Positions 1-8,411 of a stretch of DNA of 64,000 bases are shown here, piece by piece. The position numbers and the translations under genes were made by a program. Source of the stretch: Leptotrichia hongkongensis (GTDB lineage: Bacteria > Fusobacteriota > Fusobacteriia > Fusobacteriales > Leptotrichiaceae); NCBI RefSeq assembly GCF_007990635.1, contig NZ_AP019846.1, forward strand, positions 1,178,001-1,242,000, written 5' to 3'. The notes below the pieces were generated by a model. That model searched no databases. It was not told the DNA's origin and was given only the letters and a program-made list of their open reading frames with translations. The first letter of the stretch is position 1. Every line of letters starts with the position of its first letter.

Positions 1-42
1 TTCTTCATTTACTGTTAATACAGCTTCTTTTCTTTCTTCCAA
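1..42 (-). CDS. 5' end of an unidentified gene (partial, leaves window)
   Basis: On the minus strand an open frame runs from a TTG at 42 to the window edge, giving a short peptide that begins (M)EERKEAVLTVNEE. A GGAGTG ribosome-binding sequence lies 7 nt upstream (about 50-55). No ATG is available in this frame. Too little sequence is present to assign a family; the gene may instead start at a GTG in another frame, which closes after 15 codons. Confidence 0.35.
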   Translation of the reverse strand, partial: MEERKEAVLTVNEE

Positions 43-189
43 TCAATTTCACTCCTTTTTCTATTTCAATTGTTTTCAAACATTTATTAAGAGGTACAAA
101 CTTGCTTAATAATTTATTTTAAAAGTTATAATATTAAAACTAAGTTGTTAAATAATTTAAATAATTAAGATATTTAACATTACCTATAT

Positions 190-948
190 TTAATCCCACT
201 CCAATAACTTTCTCACTACATAAGAAGCTAGTACAAGACCAGCTGCTCCTGGGACAAACGAATTACTTCCAGGCGTAGTTTTTCTCGGAATTTTATTATT
301 TTCCCTAAATTCAGTTGGCATTTCTTCCTTAAATAGTTCTGACTTATTTGGATGTACAGGTATTTCTTTTGAAAATGCAACTGGAACATTTATAATCCCT
401 TTCTTTTTCAAAATACTTCTGATAGTTCTTGCCATTGGACAAACAGAGGTATTTTTTATTTTTGCAATTTCTATCATTTCAGGGTGCATCTTGTTCCCAA
501 ATCCCATTGAAGAAATAATATTTATGTTATTTTTCACACAATATTCAATCAGATTAATTTTACTCCCGATGACATCGATAGCATCCACAACAAAATCATA
601 TTTGTTATTTCCCAAAACTTCATCTACATCGTCATAAACTAATCTTTTTACAAGTTCAACCTTACAATCTGGATTAATGTCCAAAATTCTGTCTTTCATA
701 ACATCAATCTTAGACTTACCGATTGTGCTTCTAAGCGAATGCAGCTGTCTATTAATATTCGACTCCGAAATCTCATCAAAATCAACCATAGTAATTTGCC
801 CAACTCCTGCACGTACCAAAGCCTCCACAGTATAAGAGCCAACCCCGCCAACTCCAAAAATTATAACTCTAGATTTTCCCAATTTCTCAATCCCTTCTTC
901 CCCAACCATCATAGAAAACCTAGCAAATGTCTGATTTTTATCACTCAT
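190..948 (-). CDS. tcdA: tRNA threonylcarbamoyladenosine dehydratase (TcdA, ThiF/E1-like)
   Basis: This E1-like ATP-dependent enzyme is expected to cyclise the t6A base at position 37 of ANN-decoding tRNAs to ct6A. The N-terminal FSMMVGEEGIEKLGKS stretch is typical of TcdA. The nucleotide-binding GVGGVG motif is at residues 32-37, followed by VDFDEISESNINRQ, which holds the adenylation Arg. The C-terminal half carries the PGSNSFVPGAAGLVLAS segment common in this family. I start at the ATG at 948, where the family homology begins and a GGGG ribosome-binding sequence sits upstream. An ATG at 978 would add ten non-conserved residues with a weaker site. It stands alone, with nothing co-oriented close downstream. 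Confidence 0.88.
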   Translation of the reverse strand: MSDKNQTFARFSMMVGEEGIEKLGKSRVIIFGVGGVGSYTVEALVRAGVGQITMVDFDEISESNINRQLHSLRSTIGKSKIDVMKDRILDINPDCKVELVKRLVYDDVDEVLGNNKYDFVVDAIDVIGSKINLIEYCVKNNINIISSMGFGNKMHPEMIEIAKIKNTSVCPMARTIRSILKKKGIINVPVAFSKEIPVHPNKSELFKEEMPTEFRENNKIPRKTTPGSNSFVPGAAGLVLASYVVRKLLEWD

Positions 949-1465
949 TTTTAAATTATTTCCCCTTTCAATATCCATTTTTCTTTTCTCTATCTAAAAT
1001 TTTCTCATATTATATCATAAATCTAGAAAATGTAAATAGCGAGAATATAAATTTTTTTATTATAAAGTTTTTATTTGACACCTTTAATTTACTCTATTCT
1101 TATACTATGAATCCTGGATTAAGTAATAAATGTTTTATAAATTTTTGAATTGTATATTTAACCCTAATACAATTTCTGTTTTACTATTTTTTGCAGGATT
1201 GCTCATTGCCGTAAATTCTTATCTTGCATGAAAGATTTATCCTGACAAATAAAAACTTCCCCAGTTTATTAAGATAAAAAAATTATATTTCAATTATTTG
1301 GAAATACTAATTTTTAATTCTTTGTTGAAAAAAATTTTAATATATTCGTTGTTTAAATACACCATTTGTATTAAATATTTATAAAATAAATATAATTATT
1401 GAAAAAAATATTAATTTATAATATAATACTTTTGCATAAATTAAAAGAAAGGAAAAAAGATACTT
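949..1465. other. intergenic region between tcdA and htpX
   Basis: This 0.5-kb AT-rich stretch separates divergent tcdA and htpX. It holds the htpX promoter at its right end. A 33-codon plus-strand ORF (1130-1231) encodes a hydrophobic peptide ending LLFFAGLLIAVNSYLA. It has no convincing ribosome-binding site and may be the debris of a membrane protein gene. No RNA gene or long repeat was seen. Confidence 0.5.
1399..1427 (+). promoter_or_regulatory. predicted sigma70 promoter of htpX
   Basis: TTGAAA (1399-1404) and TATAAT (1422-1427) are separated by exactly 17 bp and lie about 40 bp upstream of the htpX start. This is a near-consensus housekeeping promoter. It was read directly from the sequence; no transcription start data are available. 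Confidence 0.65.
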
Positions 1466-2332
1466 ATGTTTATAAATACTATGAAAACAGGTTTTTTAAT
1501 GTTTGGATTAGTTTTTCTCTTTGTAGCAATTGGTGGTATATTGGGAAATCAGCAAGGGGCATTGATTGGACTTCTGATTGCTGGGGGAATGAGTTTTTAT
1601 AGCTACTGGTTTAGTGATAAAATGGTTATAAGAGCTTATAATGGACAGGAAGTTACTCCTGAAAATAATCCAAGATTGTATCAATTGATACAAAGATTAG
1701 CTAAAAACGCCAATTTACCAATGCCAAAAATTTATATAATTCCAGAACGTCAGCCAAACGCCTTTGCAACCGGAAGAAATCCTCAAAATGCCGCAGTTGC
1801 CTGTACTGCTGGATTACTAGAAATGATGGATGACAATGAACTGGCTGGAGTTATGGCTCACGAATTAGGTCATATAAAGCATCGTGATATTTTGGTTAGT
1901 ACAATTGCTGCCACTTTTGCCGGAGCTATTGCCAATATTGCAAGATTTTTACCTTATGTTTCAAGCGGAAATAATAGAGATGGGAATAGAAGAAGAAATA
2001 ATGTTGGAACTGCAATGCTTCTTTCTTTTTTAGCTCCAATAGCAGCTTCTATAATTCAAATGTCTATTTCAAGAAAAAGAGAATACATGGCAGACAGAGC
2101 TGGAGCTGAATATTCAGGAAATCCATTATATTTACGTAACGCACTGCAAAAATTGGAGAGTTACAGTCACAATATCGCCATGAATAGACAAGATCCTACA
2201 ACAGCCCATATGTTCATAATAAATCCATTTTCAGGCCTTGGAAATCTTAAAAATTTATTTAGCACACACCCTTCTACTGATGATAGAATAAGAGAACTTG
2301 AAAAAATGGCAAGAGAACAACATTTATTATAG
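1466..2332 (+). CDS. htpX: membrane metalloprotease HtpX (M48B)
   Basis: HtpX is a zinc protease of the inner membrane that degrades misfolded membrane proteins. Two N-terminal hydrophobic segments (about residues 8-27 and 31-48) are followed by the catalytic domain. The zinc motif HELGH is at 132-136 and the third ligand lies in REYMADRAGAEY (Glu206). A further hydrophobic stretch lies around 181-200. The 288-aa length is normal for the family. The start is supported by a purine-rich GAAAGGAAAAA sequence and the promoter at 1399-1427. The neighbours are unrelated, so it is probably monocistronic. Confidence 0.93.
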   Translation: MFINTMKTGFLMFGLVFLFVAIGGILGNQQGALIGLLIAGGMSFYSYWFSDKMVIRAYNGQEVTPENNPRLYQLIQRLAKNANLPMPKIYIIPERQPNAFATGRNPQNAAVACTAGLLEMMDDNELAGVMAHELGHIKHRDILVSTIAATFAGAIANIARFLPYVSSGNNRDGNRRRNNVGTAMLLSFLAPIAASIIQMSISRKREYMADRAGAEYSGNPLYLRNALQKLESYSHNIAMNRQDPTTAHMFIINPFSGLGNLKNLFSTHPSTDDRIRELEKMAREQHLL

Positions 2333-2403
2333 TTTTTTAGTTTGATTTTAATGACATTTATAATACATTACAAAATAACTAAAGTTAACTCTTTCATTTT
2401 ATC

Positions 2404-2432
2404 TTGAGAATTTATCTTAAATATGATAAAAT
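2404..2432 (+). promoter_or_regulatory. predicted sigma70 promoter
   Basis: TTGAGA (2404-2409) and TAAAAT (2427-2432) have a 17-bp spacer and lie about 30 bp before the start of the small membrane protein gene at 2465. Confidence 0.6.
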
Positions 2433-2464
2433 GTATAAAAACTATGAAATATGGAGAATTAGAT

Positions 2465-2851
2465 ATGATAAATGCCTTTACATTTTTAACATTACTATTA
2501 CTTTTTGTACGAATTTATTCACTTGTATCTCTGTTATTCCTAAACGGGAAGCGAGTGCAATTTGCAGAAAGAATAACCGTACTTGTACTACTTTTTGAAG
2601 TACTAACGATATTATTATATAGCTTTTTTACTTCATTCCGTTACTTATTACCTCCAGCCTTAATGTTATTAAAAACTCAAAAATTTTTATTTTTAACAAA
2701 TTTTTCAACAGTGCTTTTATTTTATTCACTTTTGAATCTAGCATTAAGTTTCACTTTTGGAAGCCAAAGTATTTTTAAATTTATAAATAGATTTTTAGTT
2801 GGAATAATTTTGTTAACAAATATTATTTATGGTTTTATATTAATAATATAA
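2465..2851 (+). CDS. small integral membrane protein, unknown function
   Basis: The encoded protein of 128 residues is almost entirely hydrophobic. About four membrane segments are visible: near the N-terminus after MINAFTFL, around VLVLLFEVLTILLYSFF, around FSTVLLFYSLLNLALSF and at the C-terminus (FLVGIILLTNIIYGFILII). I recognise no family. The ATG at 2465 is preferred over the one at 2423, because GGAGA lies 7 nt upstream and the promoter at 2404-2432 overlaps the longer version. It may form a short transcript ending at the terminator at 2957-3005. Confidence 0.6.
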   Translation: MINAFTFLTLLLLFVRIYSLVSLLFLNGKRVQFAERITVLVLLFEVLTILLYSFFTSFRYLLPPALMLLKTQKFLFLTNFSTVLLFYSLLNLALSFTFGSQSIFKFINRFLVGIILLTNIIYGFILII

Positions 2852-2956
2852 TTTTATACGAAAATTTCTTTAATGTTAAAGTAAAAGATTAGAAATTTTT
2901 TCAAATTTAATTGATTAGATTAGTTTAATAAAAAATTTAAAATTTAGTACAGAATA

Positions 2957-3005
2957 AAAAAATAGGTAATTTATAGTATTTTTACTAATATATTACCTAT
3001 TTTTA
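2957..3005. terminator. bidirectional intrinsic terminator
   Basis: The inverted repeat AAAAATAGGTAAT ... ATTACCTATTTTT encloses a loop of about 20 nt and has A/T runs on both sides. It lies between convergent genes (2465-2851 plus, 3016-3225 minus), so it can serve both. Confidence 0.8.
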
Positions 3006-3015
3006 TTTACCTTCG

Positions 3016-3225
3016 TTATCCTTCTTGTTTTTCAAGAACCATATTTACTTCTTCAATAATCATATCTGGATTTAATCCATGAACAGCGATTCCTTCTCCC
3101 AAAGTTTCTGCACTTGAAATAATACACCCAACACATCCAAGTCCATATCTCATAAGTACTTGTGCAATAATTGGATATTTTTCAACTGCTTCCATTATAT
3201 TCATATCTTTTGTTACTCTTTCCAT
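3016..3225 (-). CDS. DUF1858 domain protein
   Basis: This 69-aa protein matches the small DUF1858 family (hybrid-cluster-protein-associated redox disulfide domain). It starts with KDMNIMEAVEKYP and carries a GLGCVGC dicysteine followed by ETLGEGIAVHGLNPD. The CxxC pair may act as a redox or ligand-binding site; the biochemical role is not known to me. A GGAGGA ribosome-binding sequence lies about 6 nt upstream. It is not next to a hybrid-cluster protein gene here; sodA lies upstream on the same strand, with about 300 bp between. Confidence 0.8.
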   Translation of the reverse strand: MERVTKDMNIMEAVEKYPIIAQVLMRYGLGCVGCIISSAETLGEGIAVHGLNPDMIIEEVNMVLEKQEG

Positions 3226-3520
3226 AATTATCTCCTCCTATTTAAAATTTTATTTTAATATTTATCTATCCTTGTTAAGTATAGCAGATTAAATAATTTC
3301 AGTCAACTTTTATAAACAAATATCTCTTGTCCAAATTATAGTCAAGAGATTTAAAAATTAAAGTAAAAATTAGTAAATTGCCTAATCTATAACTTAATCT
3401 TACTCTCTTTTTTTATTAGAATTATTGTTATTTAAGGTTTTTAGATAAGAAAAAGATTGAACTAGAATTATTATAACCAACATTTCCAATTCAATCTATA
3501 ACTTTACTTATTACTTTAGC

Positions 3521-4156
3521 TTATTTTAAAGCTTCGTATTTTTTAGATACTTCATCCCAGTTTATAACATTGAAAAATGCTGAAATATAATCTGGACGTC
3601 TATTTTGATAATTTAGATAATATGCATGTTCCCATACATCTATTCCTAAGATTGGAGTTCCTTGTGAACATCCGCAAGGAGTTGCTCCTGGCATTAATGG
3701 ATTGTCTTGATTTGCAGTTGAAGTTACTTTTAATTTTCCATCTTTATTTACAACAAGCCAAGCCCATCCTGATCCAAATCTAGTTGCTGCAGCTTGTGCA
3801 AATTTTTCTTTAAATGCTTCAAAACTTCCAAATGCTTCATTAATTTTTTCTGCTAATTCTCCAGTAGGTGCTCCACCTGCATTAGGTGCCATTATTTCAA
3901 AATAAAGGTTATGGTTATAATATCCACCTCCATTATTTCTAACAGCTCCTCTTATTTCTTCTGGTAATACATCTAAATTTGCTAAGATTTCCTCAATTGG
4001 TTTTTCCAAAAATTGTGGTGCATTATTTTTCAATGTATCATTTAAATTATTAGTATACGCTGCATGGTGCTTTCCATAATGTATTTCCATAGTTTTTGCA
4101 TCAATATTTGGCTCTAATGCGTCAAAATTGTAAGTTAATTCTATTTGTTTAAACAT
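3521..4156 (-). CDS. sodA: superoxide dismutase (Fe/Mn family)
   Basis: The enzyme converts superoxide to peroxide and oxygen. The N-terminal alpha-hairpin domain and the C-terminal alpha/beta domain are both present. The four metal ligands can be placed at His26, His82, Asp173 and His177 (IDVWEHAYY). I start at the ATG at 4156, giving 211 aa, because AGGAG lies 8 nt upstream; the longer ATG at 4189 lies on the predicted promoter's -10. Metal preference (Fe or Mn) cannot be settled by eye. An unusual Cys-Gly-Cys (161-163) replaces the normally cysteine-free loop before [15 protein letters not shown]-17-TAAAAT promoter lies just upstream, so it is likely transcribed on its own. Confidence 0.95.
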   Translation of the reverse strand: MFKQIELTYNFDALEPNIDAKTMEIHYGKHHAAYTNNLNDTLKNNAPQFLEKPIEEILANLDVLPEEIRGAVRNNGGGYYNHNLYFEIMAPNAGGAPTGELAEKINEAFGSFEAFKEKFAQAAATRFGSGWAWLVVNKDGKLKVTSTANQDNPLMPGATPCGCSQGTPILGIDVWEHAYYLNYQNRRPDYISAFFNVINWDEVSKKYEALK

Positions 4157-4187
4157 TTTTATCACTCCTAATCTATTTTTATGATAC

Positions 4188-4216
4188 ATTTTAGCACATT
4201 ATTTTTATAAAATCAA
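4188..4216 (-). promoter_or_regulatory. predicted sigma70 promoter of sodA
   Basis: On the minus strand TTGATT (4216-4211) and TAAAAT (4193-4188) are 17 bp apart. They lie about 32 bp upstream of the chosen sodA start. Confidence 0.6.
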
Positions 4217-4387
4217 TAAAAATTTATATTTTTTATGAATTTGTTATTATTACAATTATGAACTAGTTAATTAATTTTTTCACTATTTTATGTAAACTGA
4301 GAATTTATAATTTTTTTCAAAATTATTTAATAAACTCAGTAATTTAAAGATTAAAATAGAATAATTTACAAATTCAATTTAAAATAA

Positions 4388-5065
4388 CTATTCTTTTATG
4401 ATATATCCTACACTTCTTACAGTCTTAATAATCTTCTGTTCGTGTCCTTTATCTATTTTTGATCTTAAAAAATTAACATACACATCTACAATATTACTTT
4501 CTGAAACAAAGTCTATATCCCATATTTTTTCAGAAATCATTGTTCTTGTAAGCACTCTATTTTTATTTCTAAGGAAATATTCCAGTAATAGAAACTCTTT
4601 ATTTGTCAATTCTATTTCTTTTCCATCACGTTTAACTTCCCTGTTTGCAGGATTTAATGTCAAGTCATAAGCTGTTAATATTCCCATTTCATCTTCAGTA
4701 AGACGTTTATTAAGGATTCTTACTATTGCCCTGAATTTTGCTGAAAGTTCTTCCAGTCTGAAATCATTATATATGTAGTCATCTATTCCTTTTAACAGGG
4801 CCTCTGTTTTTGCGTATCTGTCATCTTGTTCGATTGCCATTAGAATATAACTTTGTCTTTTATATCTTATTATTCTTTCTATTGCTAATGGAAAATCTTC
4901 AATTGAGGTAATATCTAAAAAAGAAATATCAAGAGATTCTGTCTTCAAGGCATCCAACATTTGTTCCTCATTTTCTGCCAATATGACATTAAAACTTAAT
5001 TCTTTTAATAATTGTCCTACAACCATTCTGGTTTTTTCATTTTTATTAAATACTAATACTTTCAT
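4388..5065 (-). CDS. atypical OmpR-family response regulator
   Basis: An N-terminal receiver-like domain (about 1-120) is joined to a winged-helix DNA-binding domain (about 130-225, ending TVRSVGYIIKE). The putative phosphoacceptor Asp51 (SFLDIT) is present. The acidic pair expected near residues 7-8 is Asn-Lys, the Thr/Ser switch position is Ile78, and the conserved Lys of the K-P motif is Asn100 (DDYIYNDF). It probably works without canonical phosphorylation, like known atypical OmpR-type regulators. No histidine kinase gene is nearby. It lies between the mrp-like gene (73 bp upstream) and sodA on the same strand, which makes a link to redox or Fe-S control worth considering, but that is inference. 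Confidence 0.85.
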   Translation of the reverse strand: MKVLVFNKNEKTRMVVGQLLKELSFNVILAENEEQMLDALKTESLDISFLDITSIEDFPLAIERIIRYKRQSYILMAIEQDDRYAKTEALLKGIDDYIYNDFRLEELSAKFRAIVRILNKRLTEDEMGILTAYDLTLNPANREVKRDGKEIELTNKEFLLLEYFLRNKNRVLTRTMISEKIWDIDFVSESNIVDVYVNFLRSKIDKGHEQKIIKTVRSVGYIIKE

Positions 5066-5138
5066 TTTTTTATCGCATAATAAATATATTGAAATATGAC
5101 AATATATTTAAAATACTTCTCCTTTCACATTTATTTTC

Positions 5139-5951
5139 TTACTTTTCATCTTCTTGTTCCAATTTTTTAATTACTTTAGTAATTATATCGTTCATTTTTC
5201 TTGACGCTAAAGAATCGTTTGAAATAAATGGTAACCCATTATCACTAGATTCCACAATATTTCTATCTAATGGTATTGAGCCTAGAAAGTCTGTTTTTTT
5301 CTCTTGTGCCATTTTTTCGGCTCCGCCTTTTTTAAAGATATTCACTTCCTTTTGACAGTCAGGGCAAATAAAACCACTCATATTTTCGATTACACCGAGT
5401 ACATTCAAGTTAATCAATTTTGCAAAATTTATTGCTCTTGTAGAATCCAGCAAAGAAACTTTTTGTGGTGTTGTAACAATGATTGCTTTTGAGTCTGTCC
5501 CTATATTTTGTGCAATCCCTAATGTTTCATCACCAGTTCCAGGCGGTAAATCAACTATTAAAAAATCGATTTCTCCCCATTTAATTCCTTCCAGCATTTC
5601 CATTATCGCTGTAATTTTTTGCGGACCTTTCCACACAACTGGAGAATTATCGGGTACAAAAAAACTTAATGACGATATATGTAAATTCTCCATTACTTCC
5701 AATGGTTCAGAAATTTTTGAAAGCTTTACTCCTTCTTTTCCGAACATAATAGGAATATTGGGTCCATGTAAATCAGCATCTAGAATACCAACTTTATATC
5801 CTCGTAATGATAATCCATAAGCTAAGTTGACAGCAGTCGTTGTTTTTCCAACTCCACCCTTTCCACTCATCACTACTATTTTATGCTTAATTTTGGACAT
5901 ATTGGAATCAATCCTTTGCTTTCGTTCAGCTAAAGCTGGATTAGTTTGCAT
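5139..5951 (-). CDS. mrp: Mrp/NBP35-type P-loop ATPase (Fe-S cluster carrier)
   Basis: This 270-aa protein belongs to the Mrp/ApbC/NBP35 family, which binds and transfers Fe-S clusters to apoproteins in the cytoplasm. The deviant Walker A motif GKGGVGKTTTAVNLA begins near residue 30. DADLHGPNIP and DLPPGTGDE follow, and the CPDC pair near residue 195 is the cluster-bridging motif. The DUF59 domain found at the N-terminus of many Mrp proteins is absent, as in shorter bacterial homologues. The start at 5951 gives the short N-terminal extension normal for the family. The response regulator gene follows 73 bp downstream. Confidence 0.88.
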   Translation of the reverse strand: MQTNPALAERKQRIDSNMSKIKHKIVVMSGKGGVGKTTTAVNLAYGLSLRGYKVGILDADLHGPNIPIMFGKEGVKLSKISEPLEVMENLHISSLSFFVPDNSPVVWKGPQKITAIMEMLEGIKWGEIDFLIVDLPPGTGDETLGIAQNIGTDSKAIIVTTPQKVSLLDSTRAINFAKLINLNVLGVIENMSGFICPDCQKEVNIFKKGGAEKMAQEKKTDFLGSIPLDRNIVESSDNGLPFISNDSLASRKMNDIITKVIKKLEQEDEK

Positions 5952-6314
5952 TCATTCCTCCTATTCTAAAAATATTATAATTTTATTTAACTTCCCTGCT
6001 TTAATTAAATCATAAACTTAGAAAAAATACAAGCAATTTTTTACATTTTTTTCAAAAAAAATTAATTTTTTTGTTACAATAAATAAATCATGTAAAAATA
6101 TTTTTTATTGAAAAAATAGACTGGACTAATTCTCTTTTTTTTTATATAATATAGGTAAGCTATCTTTAAAATAAGCCTTTTTTACGAAAATTAATTTCTA
6201 TTAGGCTAATTACTAGACATGAATATTATTTTAAATTACAGGATTATTTTAGTCATGTTTTAAAGAATTTTAAATGTATAGATTTGATTACATAGAAAGG
6301 AATGATTATAATTT
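5952..6314. other. intergenic region, no feature recognised
   Basis: This 0.36-kb AT-rich stretch lies between the divergent mrp-like and YiiX-like genes. It must hold both promoters, but I found no well-spaced -35/-10 pair, riboswitch or repeat. Confidence 0.4.
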
Positions 6315-6887
6315 ATGAATATTTGTTTAAAAGAAAATATAAAAAGACTATTATTATTTTTAATATTTACTCTTGCTCTTATATGTAAAACAAAACCAGA
6401 AGATAAGTATATCTGGTACTCTCCACGGGAAGTTATATCGAATGCTGACAAATTACAGCCTGGAGATATTCTCATATTATCAAAAAGACCTACTTTACGT
6501 TCAATGTGGGGGCATGCGGCTGTCTTAAATGAACACAAAAAAATTGTTGAGTTTCCATCATATTCTGCTGGCTATAGTGAAAGTCCAATATATGCCTGGC
6601 AAAATATAAATAGAAAAGTGGCTATTTTTAGATTAAAAGGAATTGACGACAAATTTAAATCCGTTCTATTCAAAGAAATAAATGAAACTATAACAAAACC
6701 TTATGGATTAACATTCCATAAAAATTTTGATAAAAGACTCTATTGTTCACAGTTTGTATATTTAGTCTTTAAAAAAGCTGGCGAAAAGACTGGACGTGAA
6801 GTTAATCTTGATTCCAATGGTGGCGGTTGGGTTATGCCATTTGATATAATGGATTCAGATTTGCTTGAAAATGTTTCACTTTATTAA
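6315..6887 (+). CDS. YiiX/YebB-like NlpC/P60-superfamily hydrolase
   Basis: The 190-aa protein starts with a hydrophobic signal-like segment (RLLLFLIFTLALIC, about 13-27), so it is probably exported; the Cys is not preceded by a good lipobox. LQPGDILILSKRP opens the papain-like fold. The candidate catalytic His is in WGHAAV (about 75) and the candidate Cys in LYCSQFVYLVF (about 154), the circularly permuted order seen in YiiX/YebB-type (formerly DUF830) proteins. Members are thought to be amidases or lipid hydrolases; the substrate here is unknown. A weak GAAAGGA ribosome-binding sequence lies upstream. It converges on metA across a shared terminator. Confidence 0.75.
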   Translation: MNICLKENIKRLLLFLIFTLALICKTKPEDKYIWYSPREVISNADKLQPGDILILSKRPTLRSMWGHAAVLNEHKKIVEFPSYSAGYSESPIYAWQNINRKVAIFRLKGIDDKFKSVLFKEINETITKPYGLTFHKNFDKRLYCSQFVYLVFKKAGEKTGREVNLDSNGGGWVMPFDIMDSDLLENVSLY

Positions 6888-6900
6888 TTTTTTTAGTATT

Positions 6901-6952
6901 GTTTAAAAATTTATTTCTTTATTTAAGCGGAGTTTAGTATTAAATCTATTAT
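6901..6952 (+). repeat. short intergenic repeat, copy 1 (second at 54609-54657)
   Basis: This stretch and 54609-54657 share an AAAATTTATT block and a core of the form TTTAARCGGRGTTTAGTATT with few differences. Both lie just beyond the end of a gene (the YiiX-like gene here, dprA there). The relation to the larger repeat family near 18.5 kb is uncertain. Confidence 0.5.
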
Positions 6953-6969
6953 TTAATTAACTGGAAATG

Positions 6970-7036
6970 AAAAAGCTGTTTTGTAAAGCCTCTCTTATTT
7001 TAAAAAATTAGAACAAACTTTACTAAACAGCTTTTT
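6970..7036. terminator. bidirectional intrinsic terminator
   Basis: AAAAAGCTGTTTTGTAAAG pairs with CTTTACTAAACAGCTTTTT across a loop of about 28 nt. A/T runs on both ends suit both the plus-strand YiiX-like gene and the minus-strand metA. Confidence 0.85.
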
Positions 7037-7052
7037 ATTATATAATTTTTTA

Positions 7053-7991
7053 TTAAATCTGTGAGTCAGATGTATTTCTCAGTGTTGTAAGATCATAAGG
7101 TGTTCCCTGATAAACGTGATGATTTATCCAATTAGAAAACAATAAATTTGCATGAGCCCGCCACACAAAAACTGGTTTTTTACTTACATCATTATCTGGA
7201 TAATAATTAAATGGTATTTTTATATCTTTTCCTAATCTTATATCTCTTTCATACTCTTTTGCAAGTGTCATTCTATCATATTCTAGATGTCCCATAATAA
7301 AAATATTTCGCTTATCTCTACTACAGACAATACTAATCCCAGCCTCTTTAGAATATGCAATAATTTCCAATTCATCAACTTTTTTTATATCTTCTGCACG
7401 AACTTCAGTATGTCTTGACTGTGGCATATTAAACACTTCATCAAATCCACGCAGCAACATTGTATGACGAATATCAATTTTCAAAGGGTAAATCCCAAAA
7501 AGTTTTTCTTTTAATGGATATTTCTTTATTCCATAATGATAATAAAGAGCTGCCTGTGCTCCCCAACAGATACACATTGTTGAATATACATGTGTCTTGC
7601 TCCATTCCATCACTTCTGCCAATTCTTTCCAATAAATAACTTCTTCAAAAGATAAATTTTCTACTGGTGCTCCTGTTATAATCAACCCATCAAAATAATC
7701 GTTCTTTATATCCTTAAAAGTTTTATAAAAATTTGACATATGTTCCTTCGATACGTTCTTTGAAACATAAGAGGCCATTTTTAAGAATGTAACTTCCATT
7801 TGTAAAGGGGTATTACTAAGTAATCTTAGTAATTGTGTTTCTGTTTCTATTTTTGTAGGCATTAAATTTATTATTATAAATTTTAAAGGACGAATATCTT
7901 GCGACAATGCTCTATTTTCATCCATTACAAAGATGTTCTCCTTTGCTAAAATATCTACAGCCGGCAAGTTATTTGGTATTTTTATAGGCAT
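7053..7991 (-). CDS. metA: homoserine O-acyltransferase MetA, probably acetyl-CoA-specific
   Basis: MetA transfers an acyl group to homoserine, the first committed step of methionine synthesis. The 312-aa protein shows the family start MPIKIPNNLPAVDIL, the nucleophile Cys142 in STMCICWGAQAAL and the catalytic His in GHLEYDR. Residue 111 is Glu (TGAPVE). In this family Glu at 111 is associated with acetyl-CoA use and Gly with succinyl-CoA, so the enzyme is likely a homoserine O-acetyltransferase despite the MetA fold. The start overlaps the end of the upstream small membrane protein gene by 10 bp, so translation may be coupled. Two metQ genes and metNI lie 15 kb away. Confidence 0.93.
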   Translation of the reverse strand: MPIKIPNNLPAVDILAKENIFVMDENRALSQDIRPLKFIIINLMPTKIETETQLLRLLSNTPLQMEVTFLKMASYVSKNVSKEHMSNFYKTFKDIKNDYFDGLIITGAPVENLSFEEVIYWKELAEVMEWSKTHVYSTMCICWGAQAALYYHYGIKKYPLKEKLFGIYPLKIDIRHTMLLRGFDEVFNMPQSRHTEVRAEDIKKVDELEIIAYSKEAGISIVCSRDKRNIFIMGHLEYDRMTLAKEYERDIRLGKDIKIPFNYYPDNDVSKKPVFVWRAHANLLFSNWINHHVYQGTPYDLTTLRNTSDSQI

Positions 7992-8383
7992 TGCATATTC
8001 TCCTTTCTTTTTAGTTTATTTATAACAAAGCACTTATATTCAAATATTCTATAGATATTATAAATAAAAAATAATACAATATTCATTAACAGTATTTTTA
8101 TCAAAAAGATATTCCGCACATCTTTTTGTTTCACTTCATCAGGTATTTCCTCTTTTATTTTTTTCAATTTTAAATAACTGTAAGTCATTAATGCTACTTT
8201 TAAGACAATATATATAAGAATATTAAATATTGTGATTACAACAAAAATAATTAATCCTGTTATCACATTGCTAAAAATTTCATCTTGCATTTTTAATTTT
8301 AAATAAACAATTATAGATAATTCTGGTAATAATGAAATTAATAACCAACTGAATTTTTCTGTTGCAGTCAACTGTTTATCCAT
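7982..8383 (-). CDS. small membrane protein, unknown function
   Basis: A 133-aa protein with three hydrophobic segments: LLISLLPELSIIVYL near the N-terminus, VITGLIIFVVITIFNILIYIV in the middle and IFLIKILLMNIVLFFIYNIY near the C-terminus. I recognise no family. I start at the ATG at 8383, which follows a strong GGAGGGTGG sequence. An upstream ATG at 8470 in the same frame would overlap the end of dnaN. It is sandwiched between dnaN (28 bp upstream) and metA (10-bp overlap), so it is co-transcribed with both. Confidence 0.65.
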   Translation of the reverse strand: MDKQLTATEKFSWLLISLLPELSIIVYLKLKMQDEIFSNVITGLIIFVVITIFNILIYIVLKVALMTYSYLKLKKIKEEIPDEVKQKDVRNIFLIKILLMNIVLFFIYNIYRIFEYKCFVINKLKRKENMQCL

Positions 8384-8411
8384 AATCCACCCTCCATTAG
8401 TTAATAAGAAA

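Noticed and set aside
1075-1106. Promoter TTGACA ... TATACT before htpX
   Set aside because: The spacer is 20 bp (or 14 bp to TATTCT), outside the usual 16-18 range. The better pair is at 1399-1427.
3321-3353. Terminator hairpin ATCTCTTG/CAAGAGAT
   Set aside because: The stem is good but no U tract follows in either direction and it lies 170 bp past sodA; the role is unclear, so it is not listed as a feature.
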